Shown here: positions 1 to 9,018 of the stretch, in pieces
Layout of the letters: every line of letters starts with the position of its first letter
Position numbering within the stretch: position 1 is the first letter of the stretch
DNA from: CAYQTL01 sp964420405
GTDB lineage: Bacteria > Acidobacteriota > Thermoanaerobaculia > Thermoanaerobaculales > Sulfomarinibacteraceae
Assembly (NCBI GenBank): GCA_964420405.1
Contig: CAYQTL010000012.1
Location: forward strand, 26,812-90,811
DNA length: 64,000 bases
Direction of reading: 5' to 3'
Notes under the pieces: model-generated
Database searches by the model: none
Seen by the model: the letters and a program-made list of their open reading frames with translations, nothing else
Told to the model about the DNA's origin: nothing
Position numbers and translations under genes: made by a program

Positions 1-160
1 CGGGCAGCGCATCCCCCTCGGTGCGCCAGAGCTCCCAACCGATGTCGCCATGGGTGTAGGTGGCGTCGAGCTCGAGCGCGTCGAGGCAGAGCCTGGCCGC
101 CTCCATCACCTCGACACCGACGCCGTCTCCGGGAAGCCATGCGATCCTGTAGGTACCCAC
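1..160 (-). CDS. Isopropylmalate/isocitrate dehydrogenase-family protein, N-terminal part
   Basis: Only the first 53 codons are in the window; the gene continues leftward. It starts at a GTG at position 160, preceded by an AGGAGG ribosome binding site about five bases away. The translation begins VGTYRIAWLPGDGVGVEVME, the first beta strand and nucleotide-site loop (LPGDGxGxEVxxAA) of beta-decarboxylating dehydrogenases, followed by a DIGWELW segment typical of LeuB, Icd and tartrate/homoisocitrate relatives. These enzymes oxidise and decarboxylate 2-hydroxy acids with NAD(P). The substrate cannot be told because the substrate helix lies outside the window. It diverges from a LysR-type regulator 200 bases away, the usual arrangement for a regulator and its target, so control by that regulator is a reasonable inference. 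Confidence 0.8.
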   Translation of the reverse strand, partial: MGTYRIAWLPGDGVGVEVMEAARLCLDALELDATYTHGDIGWELWRTEGDALP

Positions 161-325
161 GCCGTCCTCCTCACTCGACCTCACGCTGGTTCGTCCGTCA
201 CGACCGGGCGCCTCCCATCACATGCGTTCAGGGAATGAGTCGGGCCGCCCGACCACAGCACCGAGAATCTTCCCGGTGTTGCGCCGTGGCGGACTCTGGC
301 GTAGGATCCACCGGGATGTCAAGAG

Positions 326-348
326 ATGATCTTTCCGCAGAGGATCAT
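326..348. promoter_or_regulatory. Dyad matching a LysR-type operator
   Basis: A perfect inverted repeat ATGATC-N11-GATCAT lies between the divergent dehydrogenase and LysR genes, ending 11 bases before the LysR start codon. LysR-type regulators bind interrupted dyads with a T-N11-A core, so this is the best candidate for the autoregulatory site. Function is inferred from position and symmetry only. Confidence 0.5.
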
Positions 349-359
349 TCCAAGGAGTC

Positions 360-1265
360 ATGAAGCGCGTCCTGCCCTCCCTCACAGCGCTGCAGTCGTT
401 CGATGCGGCGGCGCGCCACATGAGCTTCACCCGGGCGGCCCGGGAGCTCGAGGTGACCCAGAGCGCGGTCAGCCGCCGGATCGCCCAGCTCGAGGACTTC
501 CTCGGCCATCGGCTGTTCCGCCGCGACAAGCAGCGTCTGACCCTCACCGAGGCCGGCGAGGCGTACGCGGCGGCGGTGCGCCACCTGCTCGACGAGGCCG
601 AGGGGGCGACCCTGCAGCTCATGGCCTACGGCAGCGGCGGCGGCGTGCTCACGGTCGCGCTGCTGCCGACCTTCGGCTCGCGCTGGCTGGTGCCGCGGCT
701 CGCCGACTTCACCGCCCGCCACCCGGACATCCAGCTCAACCTGGTGAGCACGGTGCGGACCTTCGACTTCGCCGGCAGCGGCGTCGACGTCGCCATCCAC
801 TTCGGCACCGAGGCGTGGCCTGGGGCAGTCTGCCACCGCTTGATGGGCGAGACCGTCGTGCCGGTCGGTGCGCCGGCCCTGCTCGCGGGGCGCGCTCCGC
901 TGCAACGCCCCGAGGAGGTCGCCCGCTTCACCCTGCTCCAGCACGTGACCCGGCCCGAGGCGTGGCAGGAGTGGTTGCACGCATGCGGCGTCGACGGCGA
1001 CGACGGCCGCGCCGGACCGCGATTCGAGCAGATCTACATGGTCATCCAGGCGGCGATCGCCGGTCTCGGTCTGGCGGTGCTGCCGCAGTTCCTGATCCAG
1101 GAGGAGCTCGCGAGCGGCCGCCTCGTGGTCGCGGTCGACCGCCCGGTGACCAGCGACCACGCCTACTACCTGGTCTACCCCGAGCGCAAGGCCGACCTCC
1201 ACCGGGTGGTCGCGTTCCGCGACTGGCTGCTCGAGCACTGCGCGGCGACCTCCCCGGGGCCGTGA
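360..1265 (+). CDS. LysR-family transcriptional regulator, GcvA-like
   Basis: A 301-residue protein of normal length for the family. Residues 5-64 form the winged helix-turn-helix (LTALQSFDAAARHMSFTRAA, then QSAVSRRIAQLE). The rest is a periplasmic-binding-protein-like effector domain, with the GcvA/AmpR-type features of a GVDVAIHFG segment and a conserved QAAIAGLGLAVLP near the end. The ATG has an AAGGAG site eight bases upstream. It is divergently arranged with the dehydrogenase gene at the left edge and has a candidate dyad operator just before its start. It probably senses a small acid or a metabolite of that enzyme; the ligand is unknown. Confidence 0.93.
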   Translation: MKRVLPSLTALQSFDAAARHMSFTRAARELEVTQSAVSRRIAQLEDFLGHRLFRRDKQRLTLTEAGEAYAAAVRHLLDEAEGATLQLMAYGSGGGVLTVALLPTFGSRWLVPRLADFTARHPDIQLNLVSTVRTFDFAGSGVDVAIHFGTEAWPGAVCHRLMGETVVPVGAPALLAGRAPLQRPEEVARFTLLQHVTRPEAWQEWLHACGVDGDDGRAGPRFEQIYMVIQAAIAGLGLAVLPQFLIQEELASGRLVVAVDRPVTSDHAYYLVYPERKADLHRVVAFRDWLLEHCAATSPGP

Positions 1266-1695
1266 CCCGGGATCGCCCTGAAACGGCGCGCGCCGGGCAT
1301 GCGCAGGTCGAGGCGGCGGCATCTCGCGGCGGCAGGTGCACGCACATCGGGCCGCATCGGGCTCGCCGCTGCTCCGATGCCCGCCGGCAGCCGCTCCGCA
1401 TCCACCCGCTGACGCCCGTCGCCACCCGGGCGGCGCCGGCTCCGCGACGCTGGGCGCCGGCCTCCCGGCGACCACCCTCCAACGCTGGCAACGGCTCGTG
1501 ACGAAGCTCGCCGAGCTTCCGGGGGACGACGCGGATGGGGCAGTACCGGCACTCGCCCACGCCCCCGCCTCGAACGTGCCGCGGAGTGTCGGCCCTGGCG
1601 CTGCTGGGTGCGTCATCTCCACCGCTGCGGAACCGACGTCGATCTACCCGGGGGGCTGATCCCCACCCGTGCCAGGGGTCAGGCTGGCGGACCCG
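1266..1695. other. Intergenic region, nothing recognised
   Basis: About 430 bases separate the convergent LysR and FabH-like genes. Open frames exist on both strands, but their translations are arginine- and proline-rich and resemble no family I know, as expected from G+C-rich noncoding DNA. No hairpin followed by a T tract is evident. Confidence 0.4.
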
Positions 1696-2835
1696 TCACG
1701 TCCACCCCCCGTCTGCCTCCCCGCCCTCTCCTCCAGCGGCGCCCGCATCACCACCCGGCCAGCGGTAGACGAGCGAGTTGACGTTCATCCCGGCACCGAC
1801 GGAGGCGAACACCAGGAGGTCGCCGGGGCCGGCGCTGTGGCCCTGGAGCTCCCCGCGGCGAAGCAGGTCGAACAGGGTCGGCAGGGTGGCGACGGAGCTG
1901 TTGCCGAGCCACGAGATGGTCATCGGCATGATGCCGGACTGCGACCCGCCGACCCCGTAAAGCCGGAACAGCCGCTTGAGGATCGCCTCGTCCATCTTGG
2001 CGTTCGCCTGGTGGATCAGAACCTTGTGGACGTCCGTCAGCGTCAGGCCCGCCGCGTCGAGGCTCTCGCGGACCACGCCCGGTACGGTGTTCAGGGCGTA
2101 CTCGTACAGGTGCCGTCCGCGCATTCTGAGGAACAGTGTGTCATCCGGGTAGTCTGGGTCGAGGGAGGGCTCCATCCACAGCAGGTGACTGTGCTCGAGG
2201 GTGTCCGAGCGTGCCGCATGCGCGAGGATGCCGTCGCGGGGGTCGCCCTCCCGGCCCTCGAGTACCGCGGCGCCGGCGCCGTCGGCGTAGATCATGCTGT
2301 CGCGGTCGTGGGGGTCGCACACCCTCGACAGGGTCTCGGTGCCGATCACGAGCACGCGCCCGGCCTCACCGCAGCGGATGAAACAGTCGGCCTGGATCAC
2401 CCCCTGCAGCCAGCCCGGGCACCCGAAGGGCAGGTCGTAGGCGACGCACCGCGGGTTGCGGATACCGAGCAGGGCCTTGATCCGCGCGGCGAGGGACGGC
2501 ACGAAATCCGACCGCCGGTTGCCGTGGCGGACGTCGCCGAAGTTGTGGGCCACGATCAGCTGGTCGAGGCTCTCGGGATCGATCCCGGCGTCGTCGACGG
2601 CAGCTGCGGCGGCGGCGGCGCCGAGGTCCGACGCGACGAGGTCGTCACCGGCGTAGCGCCGCTCGACGATGCCGGTGATCTCCTCGAACTTCCGCGCGGT
2701 GGTCGGGTTGGTTGCGGGATCGATCGGCTCGCCGCGGGCCTTGAAGAACCGGTGCGCGAGGAACTGGCGGTTCGGAACCCGCACCTCGGGAATGCAGCTG
2801 CCGGCTCCGATGAAGATCGAGCGACGGTGGGTCAC
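1696..2835 (-). CDS. 3-oxoacyl-ACP synthase III family protein (FabH-like)
   Basis: A 379-residue thiolase-fold condensing enzyme. The catalytic triad is visible: Cys139 in DLPFGCPGWLQG, His275 in HQANAKM, and Asn312 in GNSSVATLP. The start is a GTG at 2835 with AAGGAG nine bases upstream; the open frame runs further upstream but lacks family similarity there. FabH proteins condense an acyl-CoA with malonyl-ACP to begin fatty acid synthesis, and relatives act in polyketide or olefin synthesis. The protein is longer than housekeeping FabH (about 320 residues), and no other fatty-acid genes flank it, so a specialised role is possible. The C-terminus after LVYRWPGG is a low-complexity Gly/Ala-rich tail. 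A TACACT element lies at 2922-2927 on the same strand. Confidence 0.9.
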   Translation of the reverse strand: MTHRRSIFIGAGSCIPEVRVPNRQFLAHRFFKARGEPIDPATNPTTARKFEEITGIVERRYAGDDLVASDLGAAAAAAAVDDAGIDPESLDQLIVAHNFGDVRHGNRRSDFVPSLAARIKALLGIRNPRCVAYDLPFGCPGWLQGVIQADCFIRCGEAGRVLVIGTETLSRVCDPHDRDSMIYADGAGAAVLEGREGDPRDGILAHAARSDTLEHSHLLWMEPSLDPDYPDDTLFLRMRGRHLYEYALNTVPGVVRESLDAAGLTLTDVHKVLIHQANAKMDEAILKRLFRLYGVGGSQSGIMPMTISWLGNSSVATLPTLFDLLRRGELQGHSAGPGDLLVFASVGAGMNVNSLVYRWPGGDAGAAGGEGGEADGGWT

Positions 2836-3072
2836 GATCCGATGCTCCTTCGACACACGTCCGGTGGCCTCCAGCACGACGGGGCCACGCCGGGCCCGAC
2901 GTCCCTCCGCTGCTGCTGCACAGTGTACCTTTCCTCCGCTCTGCCGCTCCGCGGTCCCGGCCCGGCGCCGGGACGACCGACGACGACCTGGCATGGCATC
3001 CTCAGACACCCGGAGGCCGCACAGGCCTGGTCTTGACCGATGACTGCTGATATCGGCGGAACGCCTGAAGGA

Positions 3073-3101
3073 TTGACGCCGGACGACGGATCTGCTACCC
3101 T
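3073..3101 (+). promoter_or_regulatory. Sigma70-type promoter of the DEAD-box helicase gene
   Basis: TTGACG (3073-3078) and TACCCT (3096-3101) are separated by exactly 17 bases. Transcription would start near 3108, giving a leader of about 110 bases before the ATG at 3220. Long leaders are common on cold-inducible helicase genes, but no cold-shock element is shown here. Confidence 0.7.
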
Positions 3102-3219
3102 CACGGGCGTTCGTTCGGGTGCGCGGCCTCGTCGTCGGCTCCACAGCTGCCCTCCCCAGGAACTTCCACCCCGTCTCGGTGTGACGACGACCGCGACCGA
3201 TCCCGACAGGAACATCCCC

Positions 3220-4863
3220 ATGCTCGTTGACGCTCTCGCCAGGGTCCCCGCGGGCCTCGGCGCCACTCTCGCCGCACGCGGCTTCACCGGCCTGCTGCCG
3301 ATCCAGGCCGCGGTGCTCGATCCCGAGCTCGGCGGCCGCGACCTCCACCTGTCGTCACAGACCGGCTCGGGCAAGACCGTCGCCCTCGGGCTGGCGATCG
3401 CAGACGACGTCGCGCGGTCCGTCTCGCTGCCGAACCACGGTCCGGTCCGGGGGCGGCCGTCGGTGCTGCTGGTCGCGCCGACCCGCGAGCTCGCCGTGCA
3501 GCTCGCCGACGAGCTCACCTGGCTCCTCGCCCCGCTCGGCGCGACGGTCGTGTCCCTCACCGGGGGCACCTCGCTCGGCGGCGACTTCCGCCAGCTCAAG
3601 CGGGATCCGCAGGTGCTCGTCGGGACTCCCGGTCGCATCCGCGATCACCTCGAGCGAGGCACGGTGCTGCTCGACCGCGTGCGGACGGTGGCGCTCGACG
3701 AGGCCGACGAGATGCTCGCGATGGGCTTCGAGGAGGACGTCGCGGCGATCCTCGAGGCGACCCCCGCCGAGCGCCGCACGCACCTGGTGTCCGCGACCTT
3801 CCCGCCGGCGGTACGGGCGGTCGCCGCCCGCCACCAGCGGGATCCGGTGACGGTCGCGGGCAGCGCGCCCGGCGAGGCCAACGCGGACATCTCGTATCAC
3901 ACGATGACGGTGCCGCCGCGGCAGACGCTGGCGGTGCTGGTCAACGTGCTCCTGCTCGACCCGGCGGCCAGGACCCTCGTCTTCGTCCGCACGCGTACAG
4001 ATTGCGCCCAGCTCGCCGGCCAGCTGGCCGATCTCGGGTTCGGGGCGCGTCCGCTGTCCGGCGACCTGAACCAACGCGAGCGCACCGCCGCCCTCGAGTC
4101 GTTCCAGCGCGGTCGCACGCCGATCCTGGTCGCGACCGACGTCGCCGCGCGCGGCCTCGACGTGCCGGACATCGCCCAGGTGATCCACGTCGGACTGCCC
4201 GACAACGCCGAGGTGCTGACCCACCGCAGCGGCCGTACGGGCCGTGCCGGACGCAAGGGACGCAGCCTGGTGCTCGTGCCGCCCCGCGCCGCGTGGCGGG
4301 TGGAGGCGATGCTGCGACAGGCAGGGGTCACGGCGGTCCACGACGAGGTCCCCGGCCGCGACGAGATCGACCGCTGCGCCGACCGCCGGCTCGGCGAACG
4401 CCTCGCGGACATGGTGGACGGCGGCGGCGACCGCGCCCGCCGCCTCCGCGGGGTCGCCGCCGCGCTGCTCACCGACCGCGACCCGGTCGCGGTCGTGGCG
4501 GCGCTGCTCGACGACGCAGGCCACGGCGGGCCCTGTGAGCCCCGCGACATCACGGCGGCGCCAGAGCCCCCGGACAGGCCCGAGCGCGCACGCCGCGCCC
4601 CCCGCGGTCCGCGGCCGTCGAACGACGACTGGACCCGATTCCAGGTCAGCTGGGGCGAGGAGCACGGCGCGGACCCCCGCCGGCTGCTGGCGGTCGTGTG
4701 CCGTCGCGGCGGCATCGGCAGCTCCGACGTCGGCGCGATCACGATCGGCGGCCGGTCGTCGATGGTCGAGGTCAGCAGCCGGCTGGCCGAGTCGTTCTCC
4801 CGCTCCGCCACCCGTCCGGACCCGCGCGATCCGCGGATCAAGTTCCGTCCCTGGCGCGACTGA
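3220..4863 (+). CDS. DEAD-box ATP-dependent RNA helicase with DbpA-type C-terminal domain
   Basis: A 547-residue helicase. All core motifs are present in order: Q motif (FTGLLPIQAAV), Walker A SQTGSGKT with Lys52, PTRELA, TPGR, DEAD box (LDEADEML), SAT, then ARGLDVPDIAQVIH and HRSGRTGRAGR. Residues about 470-547 form a DbpA RNA-binding domain (an RRM-like fold), as in DeaD/CsdA and DbpA, which remodel ribosomal or messenger RNA. The ATG at 3220 has AGGAA seven bases upstream and opens directly into the family homology. The frame stays open to 3040, but that stretch contains the promoter, so it is leader rather than protein. Confidence 0.95.
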   Translation: MLVDALARVPAGLGATLAARGFTGLLPIQAAVLDPELGGRDLHLSSQTGSGKTVALGLAIADDVARSVSLPNHGPVRGRPSVLLVAPTRELAVQLADELTWLLAPLGATVVSLTGGTSLGGDFRQLKRDPQVLVGTPGRIRDHLERGTVLLDRVRTVALDEADEMLAMGFEEDVAAILEATPAERRTHLVSATFPPAVRAVAARHQRDPVTVAGSAPGEANADISYHTMTVPPRQTLAVLVNVLLLDPAARTLVFVRTRTDCAQLAGQLADLGFGARPLSGDLNQRERTAALESFQRGRTPILVATDVAARGLDVPDIAQVIHVGLPDNAEVLTHRSGRTGRAGRKGRSLVLVPPRAAWRVEAMLRQAGVTAVHDEVPGRDEIDRCADRRLGERLADMVDGGGDRARRLRGVAAALLTDRDPVAVVAALLDDAGHGGPCEPRDITAAPEPPDRPERARRAPRGPRPSNDDWTRFQVSWGEEHGADPRRLLAVVCRRGGIGSSDVGAITIGGRSSMVEVSSRLAESFSRSATRPDPRDPRIKFRPWRD

Positions 4864-4880
4864 GCCACGACTGCCGTCTC

Positions 4881-5036
4881 GGCCGCGTCGCGGTCCCCGG
4901 GAACGATGTCGGCGTCGCGAGCGCCAGCTCCGCTCTGCAGGTCGTCGACCTGGCGAACCCGGCCGACCCGGCCCTGGTCGGGAGCCTGATCGCGCCCGGC
5001 GATCCGATCGACGTCCCGGTACGCGTCGGCGAGTGA
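4881..5036 (+). pseudogene. Remnant of an LVIVD-repeat protein
   Basis: Just after the helicase stop, in another frame, about 50 codons translate to one LVIVD propeller repeat (DVGVASASSALQVVDLANPA followed by DPALVGSL) and then end. No start codon or ribosome binding site fits. It matches the repeat unit of the intact LVIVD protein at 17261-20005, so it looks like a decayed fragment of a similar gene. The rest of 5037-5310 shows nothing recognisable. Confidence 0.5.
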
Positions 5037-5310
5037 TGTGACGGCACGACGCACCCCGCACGGCTCCCGTCCTCGCCAGCGGGCGCGTACGGTGTGGGCT
5101 GCGGCGCATCCGCCCGCGGCACTTCGGCGCCGCGGTGATCATCCGATGGTCGCGCTCGGGCCTCCGGGCGCGAGATTGTCGAGCCGGCTCCACCGAGCGT
5201 GAACGCGCTCCTCCCTTCGGCCCCGCTTCGGCGAGGCGTCACGGCCCGGAGGGCGACGGTCCGGCGGTTGCGGCGCCGCCCGGTCCGTCGTCAGCCCCCG
5301 CGGTCGCCGG

Positions 5311-7137
5311 TCAGAAGGACCAGACGACGGGCACGAGCAGGACGGTCAGAACCCACAGCACGAGGGTGATGGGAGCGCCGAAACGGGCGTAGTCGGCGAA
5401 GCGGTACTCGCCGGCGGCATAGACCATGAGGTTCGTCTGGTAGCCCATCGGCGTCATGAACGCGGCGGACGCTGCGAAGCACACCGCGATCACGAACGGC
5501 CGGGAGTCGACGCCGAGCGGCGGGCCGAGGCTGAGGGCGATCGGCGCGACCACGACCGCCGCGGCGCTGTTCGACGCGATCTGGGTCAGGAACGAGGTGA
5601 GCAGGTACAGCATCGCCAGGATGACGAAGGGAGCGAGGTCCGCCGGCGCCCAGGCGCTCGCGGCCAGCAGCCCGTGCGCGAGGACGTCCGCGGTCCCCGT
5701 GACCTGGAAGGCGTGGCCGACGGGGACGAAGGCCGCGATCATGATCAGCACCTGCCAGTTCATCGACCGGTAGGCCTCCTCGGGCGTGATGACGCCGGCG
5801 AGCAGGATGACGGCGGCGCCGATCAGCGCCGCGGCGCCGATGTCGACCCAGCCGAGGGCGGCGGTGAGGATGACGGCCGGGAGGACCAGCAGCACCAGCC
5901 ACCACAGGCGCTGGCGTCGCAGGTGGACCGGATGCTCGCTGAGAACCCTGAGGTCGCCGTTCTCCTCGAGCCGTTCGAGCCGGTCTCTCGGCGACAGGAC
6001 GAGGAGGGCGTCCGCCGCGCGCAGGACGACGTCGCCGAGCCGCTGCCGCAGGGTGGTGCCGATGCGCCGGACCGCGAGCACGAAGGCGCCGTGGTGATGG
6101 TGGAAGTCGAGCTGCTTGAGTGTCCGGCCGATCATCTGGCTGCCGGGGGCGATCCAGGCCTCGACCAGCACCTCGCCATCGCGGGCGAGCTGCGTGTCGT
6201 CCGGTCGGGCGTCGGAGATCAGCTGCAGCCCGCGATCGCGGCTCAACCGGAGGATGTCCTCGAGGTCACCCTGGACGAGGAGATGGTCGCCCGCCCTCAG
6301 CGGCAGGATGGCGACATCCTCGACGTGGCTCGCTTCGCGGTCGCGTACGACCTTGAGGATCGTCACGCCGTACCGCTCCCTGATCCGCGTCTCGCTGAGG
6401 GTGTGGCCCGCCAGGTCGGAGTCCTCCGTCACGACGAGCTCGGTGAGGAAACCCTCTCCCAGGTAGCGCCGGGTGAGAGCGCCGCTCGCCGCACGTGCCG
6501 GAAGCAGCCGTCCTGCGGCCACGGCGACGTACGCCAGGCCGACGGCGAGGAGGACGCCGCCGAGCGCCGACAGCTCGAAGACGCCGAGCGGCGCCGTGCC
6601 CGCGTCCTCCATAAGCGAGCTGATCAGGAGGTTGGTCGAGGTGCCGACCAAGGTCAGGGTTCCGCCGAGGATCGAGGCGTAGGAGAGCGGCATCAGCACC
6701 GTGCTCGGGCTCAGGTCGAGCCGGCGACAGAGCTTCATCACCAGCGGGATCGAGATCGCCACGACCGCGGTGTTGTTGAGGGCGCTGGAGCCGAGGCCGA
6801 CGGCGACCAGCAGGAGCAGCATCATCGGACCGGGTCGGGCGACGGCGCGGTCGCCCATCCGGTCGGCGATGGTCTCGAGCACGCCGGTCTTCGTCAGCGC
6901 GTGGCTGAGCACGAACAGGCCCGCGATGGCCACCACCGCCGTGCTGCTGAAGCCGGCCATGGCCTCGGCGGGCTCGAGGATCCCCGCCGCGAGGAGGATC
7001 GCCAGCACGCCGAGGGCGGTGACCTCGATCGGGAACAGCTCCGTGACGAACGCGACCAGAGCCGCTCCCATCAGGACCAGCATGAAGACCACCTGGAGCG
7101 TCACTGGTCTGTCAACGTCGACGTGCCGCGTTCGCAT
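5311..7137 (-). CDS. SLC13-family (CitT/ArsB-like) transporter with two TrkA_C domains
   Basis: A 608-residue inner-membrane protein with about 11 hydrophobic segments. The N-terminal half carries the DASS signature region (GFSSTAVVAIAGLFVLSHAL; SSALNNTAVVAISIPL), and the C-terminal half repeats it (QIASNSAAAVVVAPIALSLG). The central 200 residues are soluble and contain two TrkA_C/RCK_C regulatory domains (SDLAGHTLSETRIRERYG; GSQMIGRTLKQLDFHHHHG). Such proteins move dicarboxylates, sulfate or similar anions with sodium; the substrate is unknown. I chose the ATG at 7137 because upstream codons are Arg/Pro-rich and outside the family; a GTG at 7104 is an alternative. It diverges from the DUF368 gene. 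Confidence 0.9.
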   Translation of the reverse strand: MRTRHVDVDRPVTLQVVFMLVLMGAALVAFVTELFPIEVTALGVLAILLAAGILEPAEAMAGFSSTAVVAIAGLFVLSHALTKTGVLETIADRMGDRAVARPGPMMLLLLVAVGLGSSALNNTAVVAISIPLVMKLCRRLDLSPSTVLMPLSYASILGGTLTLVGTSTNLLISSLMEDAGTAPLGVFELSALGGVLLAVGLAYVAVAAGRLLPARAASGALTRRYLGEGFLTELVVTEDSDLAGHTLSETRIRERYGVTILKVVRDREASHVEDVAILPLRAGDHLLVQGDLEDILRLSRDRGLQLISDARPDDTQLARDGEVLVEAWIAPGSQMIGRTLKQLDFHHHHGAFVLAVRRIGTTLRQRLGDVVLRAADALLVLSPRDRLERLEENGDLRVLSEHPVHLRRQRLWWLVLLVLPAVILTAALGWVDIGAAALIGAAVILLAGVITPEEAYRSMNWQVLIMIAAFVPVGHAFQVTGTADVLAHGLLAASAWAPADLAPFVILAMLYLLTSFLTQIASNSAAAVVVAPIALSLGPPLGVDSRPFVIAVCFAASAAFMTPMGYQTNLMVYAAGEYRFADYARFGAPITLVLWVLTVLLVPVVWSF

Positions 7138-7499
7138 CCCGCGCGCCGTCTCGGCGCGATCCGCTCGCTCACCGGGGAGTGCTGGCCCGAGCCCGCGGTT
7201 GTCAACGTCACCGAAGGGCCGGCGGCGATCGGCAGCGCTCACGCCCCGCGTCCCGGCCCGCGCCGGTCGCGCCCCCGGGATGCACCCCCGGATGCGGGAC
7301 CGGACGACGCGGTTGGGCCACGTTTCTCTTCGACCCATGGCGATCGCCGGGTCGCCCGTCTATCGTAGCCCGGGTGGCGGAGTCGCCGCAGGTTGCAGCT
7401 GATGACCCGGGGGCTGGAGACCGGCTCGTGGCCGGAGCACCGGGCGGACGTTGGAGATGCCGTCGTGTCGAACCGGCGCCGAAACCATCGGGGTGAAGC
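7138..7499. other. Divergent intergenic region
   Basis: About 360 bases separate the divergent transporter and DUF368 genes and must hold both promoters. I see no convincing -35/-10 pair, operator dyad or small gene. Confidence 0.35.
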
Positions 7500-8483
7500 G
7501 TGAGCTCGAGATCTCGCGTGACGTGGAGAGAGGCGTTCCATGCCGGGCCCGGGCCCCGGTCGGCCAGGGAGGCCTTGATCCTGGCCTTGAAAGGGGTCTG
7601 CATGGGCTCCGCCGACATCGTCCCCGGCGTATCCGGCGGCACCGTCGCCCTGATCACGGGCATCTACGAAGACCTGCTCGCGGCCATCAAGTCGGTGAAC
7701 GCGAGGATGATCCGCCGCCTGGCGGTGCTGGATCTCAAGGGCGCGCTGGTCGAGCTCCACCTGCGCTTCCTCCTGCCCCTCGCGCTGGGCATCGGCGTGG
7801 CCATCGTGAGCCTCTCCCGGCTGATCAACTACCTGATCCACCATCATCCGGTCCCCACATGGAGCCTCTTCTTCGGGCTGATCGCCGCATCGGTCTGGGT
7901 CGTGGGACGCACGGTGGAGAGCTGGACGCCGCTGGCAGCCGTGCTGCTGACGACCGGCGTGGCCGCCGGCTACCTGGTCGTCGACCTGGTGCCGGCCACC
8001 ACCCCCGAGACCCTGGGGTTCGTCTTCCTCTCCGGCATGGTGGCGATCTGCGCCATGATCCTGCCGGGGATCAGCGGGGCGTTCATCCTGTTGATCCTGG
8101 GTAAGTACGAGTTCATCACCGCCACGCTCAAGGACCCTCTCGTCCTTGCCAACCTCGAGATCATCGCGGTGTTCGCGGCCGGCTGCGGGCTGGGTCTGGC
8201 CGGCTTCGCCCGGGCGCTCAAGTACCTGCTGGAGCAGTACCACGGCGCGACGTTGGCGTTCCTGACCGGGTTGATGGCCGGTTCCCTGCGCAAGATCTGG
8301 CCCTTCAAGGAGACGCTGGAGACCGCCGTCGCCGGCGGCAAGGAGGTGATCATCCGGCAGCAGAACATCCTGCCCGACGCCTTCACCGGCCAGGCGGCCG
8401 CGGCCCTCGTCTTCATGGTGGTCGGGTTCGCGGCGGTGCTCGTCCTGGAGCGCCTGACCGCCGGAACGAGGTCGAAGACCTGA
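7500..8483 (+). CDS. DUF368 polyprenyl-phosphate transporter, PopT type
   Basis: A 327-residue membrane protein with about nine hydrophobic segments. It shows the internal duplication typical of DUF368: GSADIVPGVSGGTVALITGI near residue 36 and MILPGISGAFILLILGKYE near residue 185, each carrying the PGxSG hairpin. DUF368 proteins were recently shown to recycle undecaprenyl phosphate across the cytoplasmic membrane for cell-wall synthesis, alongside DedA-type UptA. The start is a GTG at 7500 with a weak GGGGTGA upstream; the first strong homology begins about 27 residues later. It stands alone, with no cell-wall genes beside it. Confidence 0.88.
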   Translation: MSSRSRVTWREAFHAGPGPRSAREALILALKGVCMGSADIVPGVSGGTVALITGIYEDLLAAIKSVNARMIRRLAVLDLKGALVELHLRFLLPLALGIGVAIVSLSRLINYLIHHHPVPTWSLFFGLIAASVWVVGRTVESWTPLAAVLLTTGVAAGYLVVDLVPATTPETLGFVFLSGMVAICAMILPGISGAFILLILGKYEFITATLKDPLVLANLEIIAVFAAGCGLGLAGFARALKYLLEQYHGATLAFLTGLMAGSLRKIWPFKETLETAVAGGKEVIIRQQNILPDAFTGQAAAALVFMVVGFAAVLVLERLTAGTRSKT

Positions 8484-8626
8484 CGGCCCCGCCGGAGACC
8501 CGCTCACGACCGAGACGGCCCTGCCGGCCCGGGGGAGCGGGCGGTTGGCGGTCTCTCTCTCCTGCCGACGACCCGCAGGATCTCCCGCCCCGCGCGCACT
8601 CAGGAGCCCTCGGCATCCGCTCCCCC

Positions 8627-8790
8627 CGGCAGCTGGTCCGGTTCCTCCTCACCAACCGGTCGACCGGCCTGATCGCCCCCCATGGCGTCGAGCTGGTGCT
8701 CGAGATGTGCCAGCCCAGCCTGGTCGTCGGCGGCGGGCGGATCGTCGCCGACGGACCGTCACGCGCGATCACGGACGACGCCGCGCCGAG
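8627..8790 (+). pseudogene. C-terminal remnant of an ECF-type ABC transporter ATPase
   Basis: About 55 codons in one frame read RQLVRFLLTNRSTGLIAPHG, then VELVLEMCQ, then VVGGGRIVADGPSRAITDD. This matches the region after Walker B of cobalt/energy-coupling-factor ABC ATPases (LIATHDxELVLxLC...VxVLDGGRIVADGPTxxIL), including the H-loop position, where His is kept in APHG. Walker A, the signature motif and Walker B are absent upstream, so this is a broken gene. Nothing else is recognised in 8484-9018. Confidence 0.5.
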
Positions 8791-9018
8791 GACCACTTCG
8801 AGCGGGCTGCCGGCGGGATCGGCGGCGCTGACCGCGGCGATTCCGCGACCCTCGGACGACCGCTCGTCAGCCTGCCGGAACGAGACCGTCGCCCCGATCG
8901 CGGGGGGCGTCATGCGGGCAGCCTCGGTCGGCCGGCGCGGGCCGCGGCGCCCGGCCGACGGGCTTCGCCCCCTTGACGATCGGCTCGGGAGACGCACATT
9001 CGGTGCAGGAGGGCGCAG

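Noticed and set aside
3040..3219. An N-terminal extension of the helicase to 3040
   Set aside because: The extension covers a consensus promoter, has no family similarity, and a good ribosome binding site lies before the ATG at 3220.
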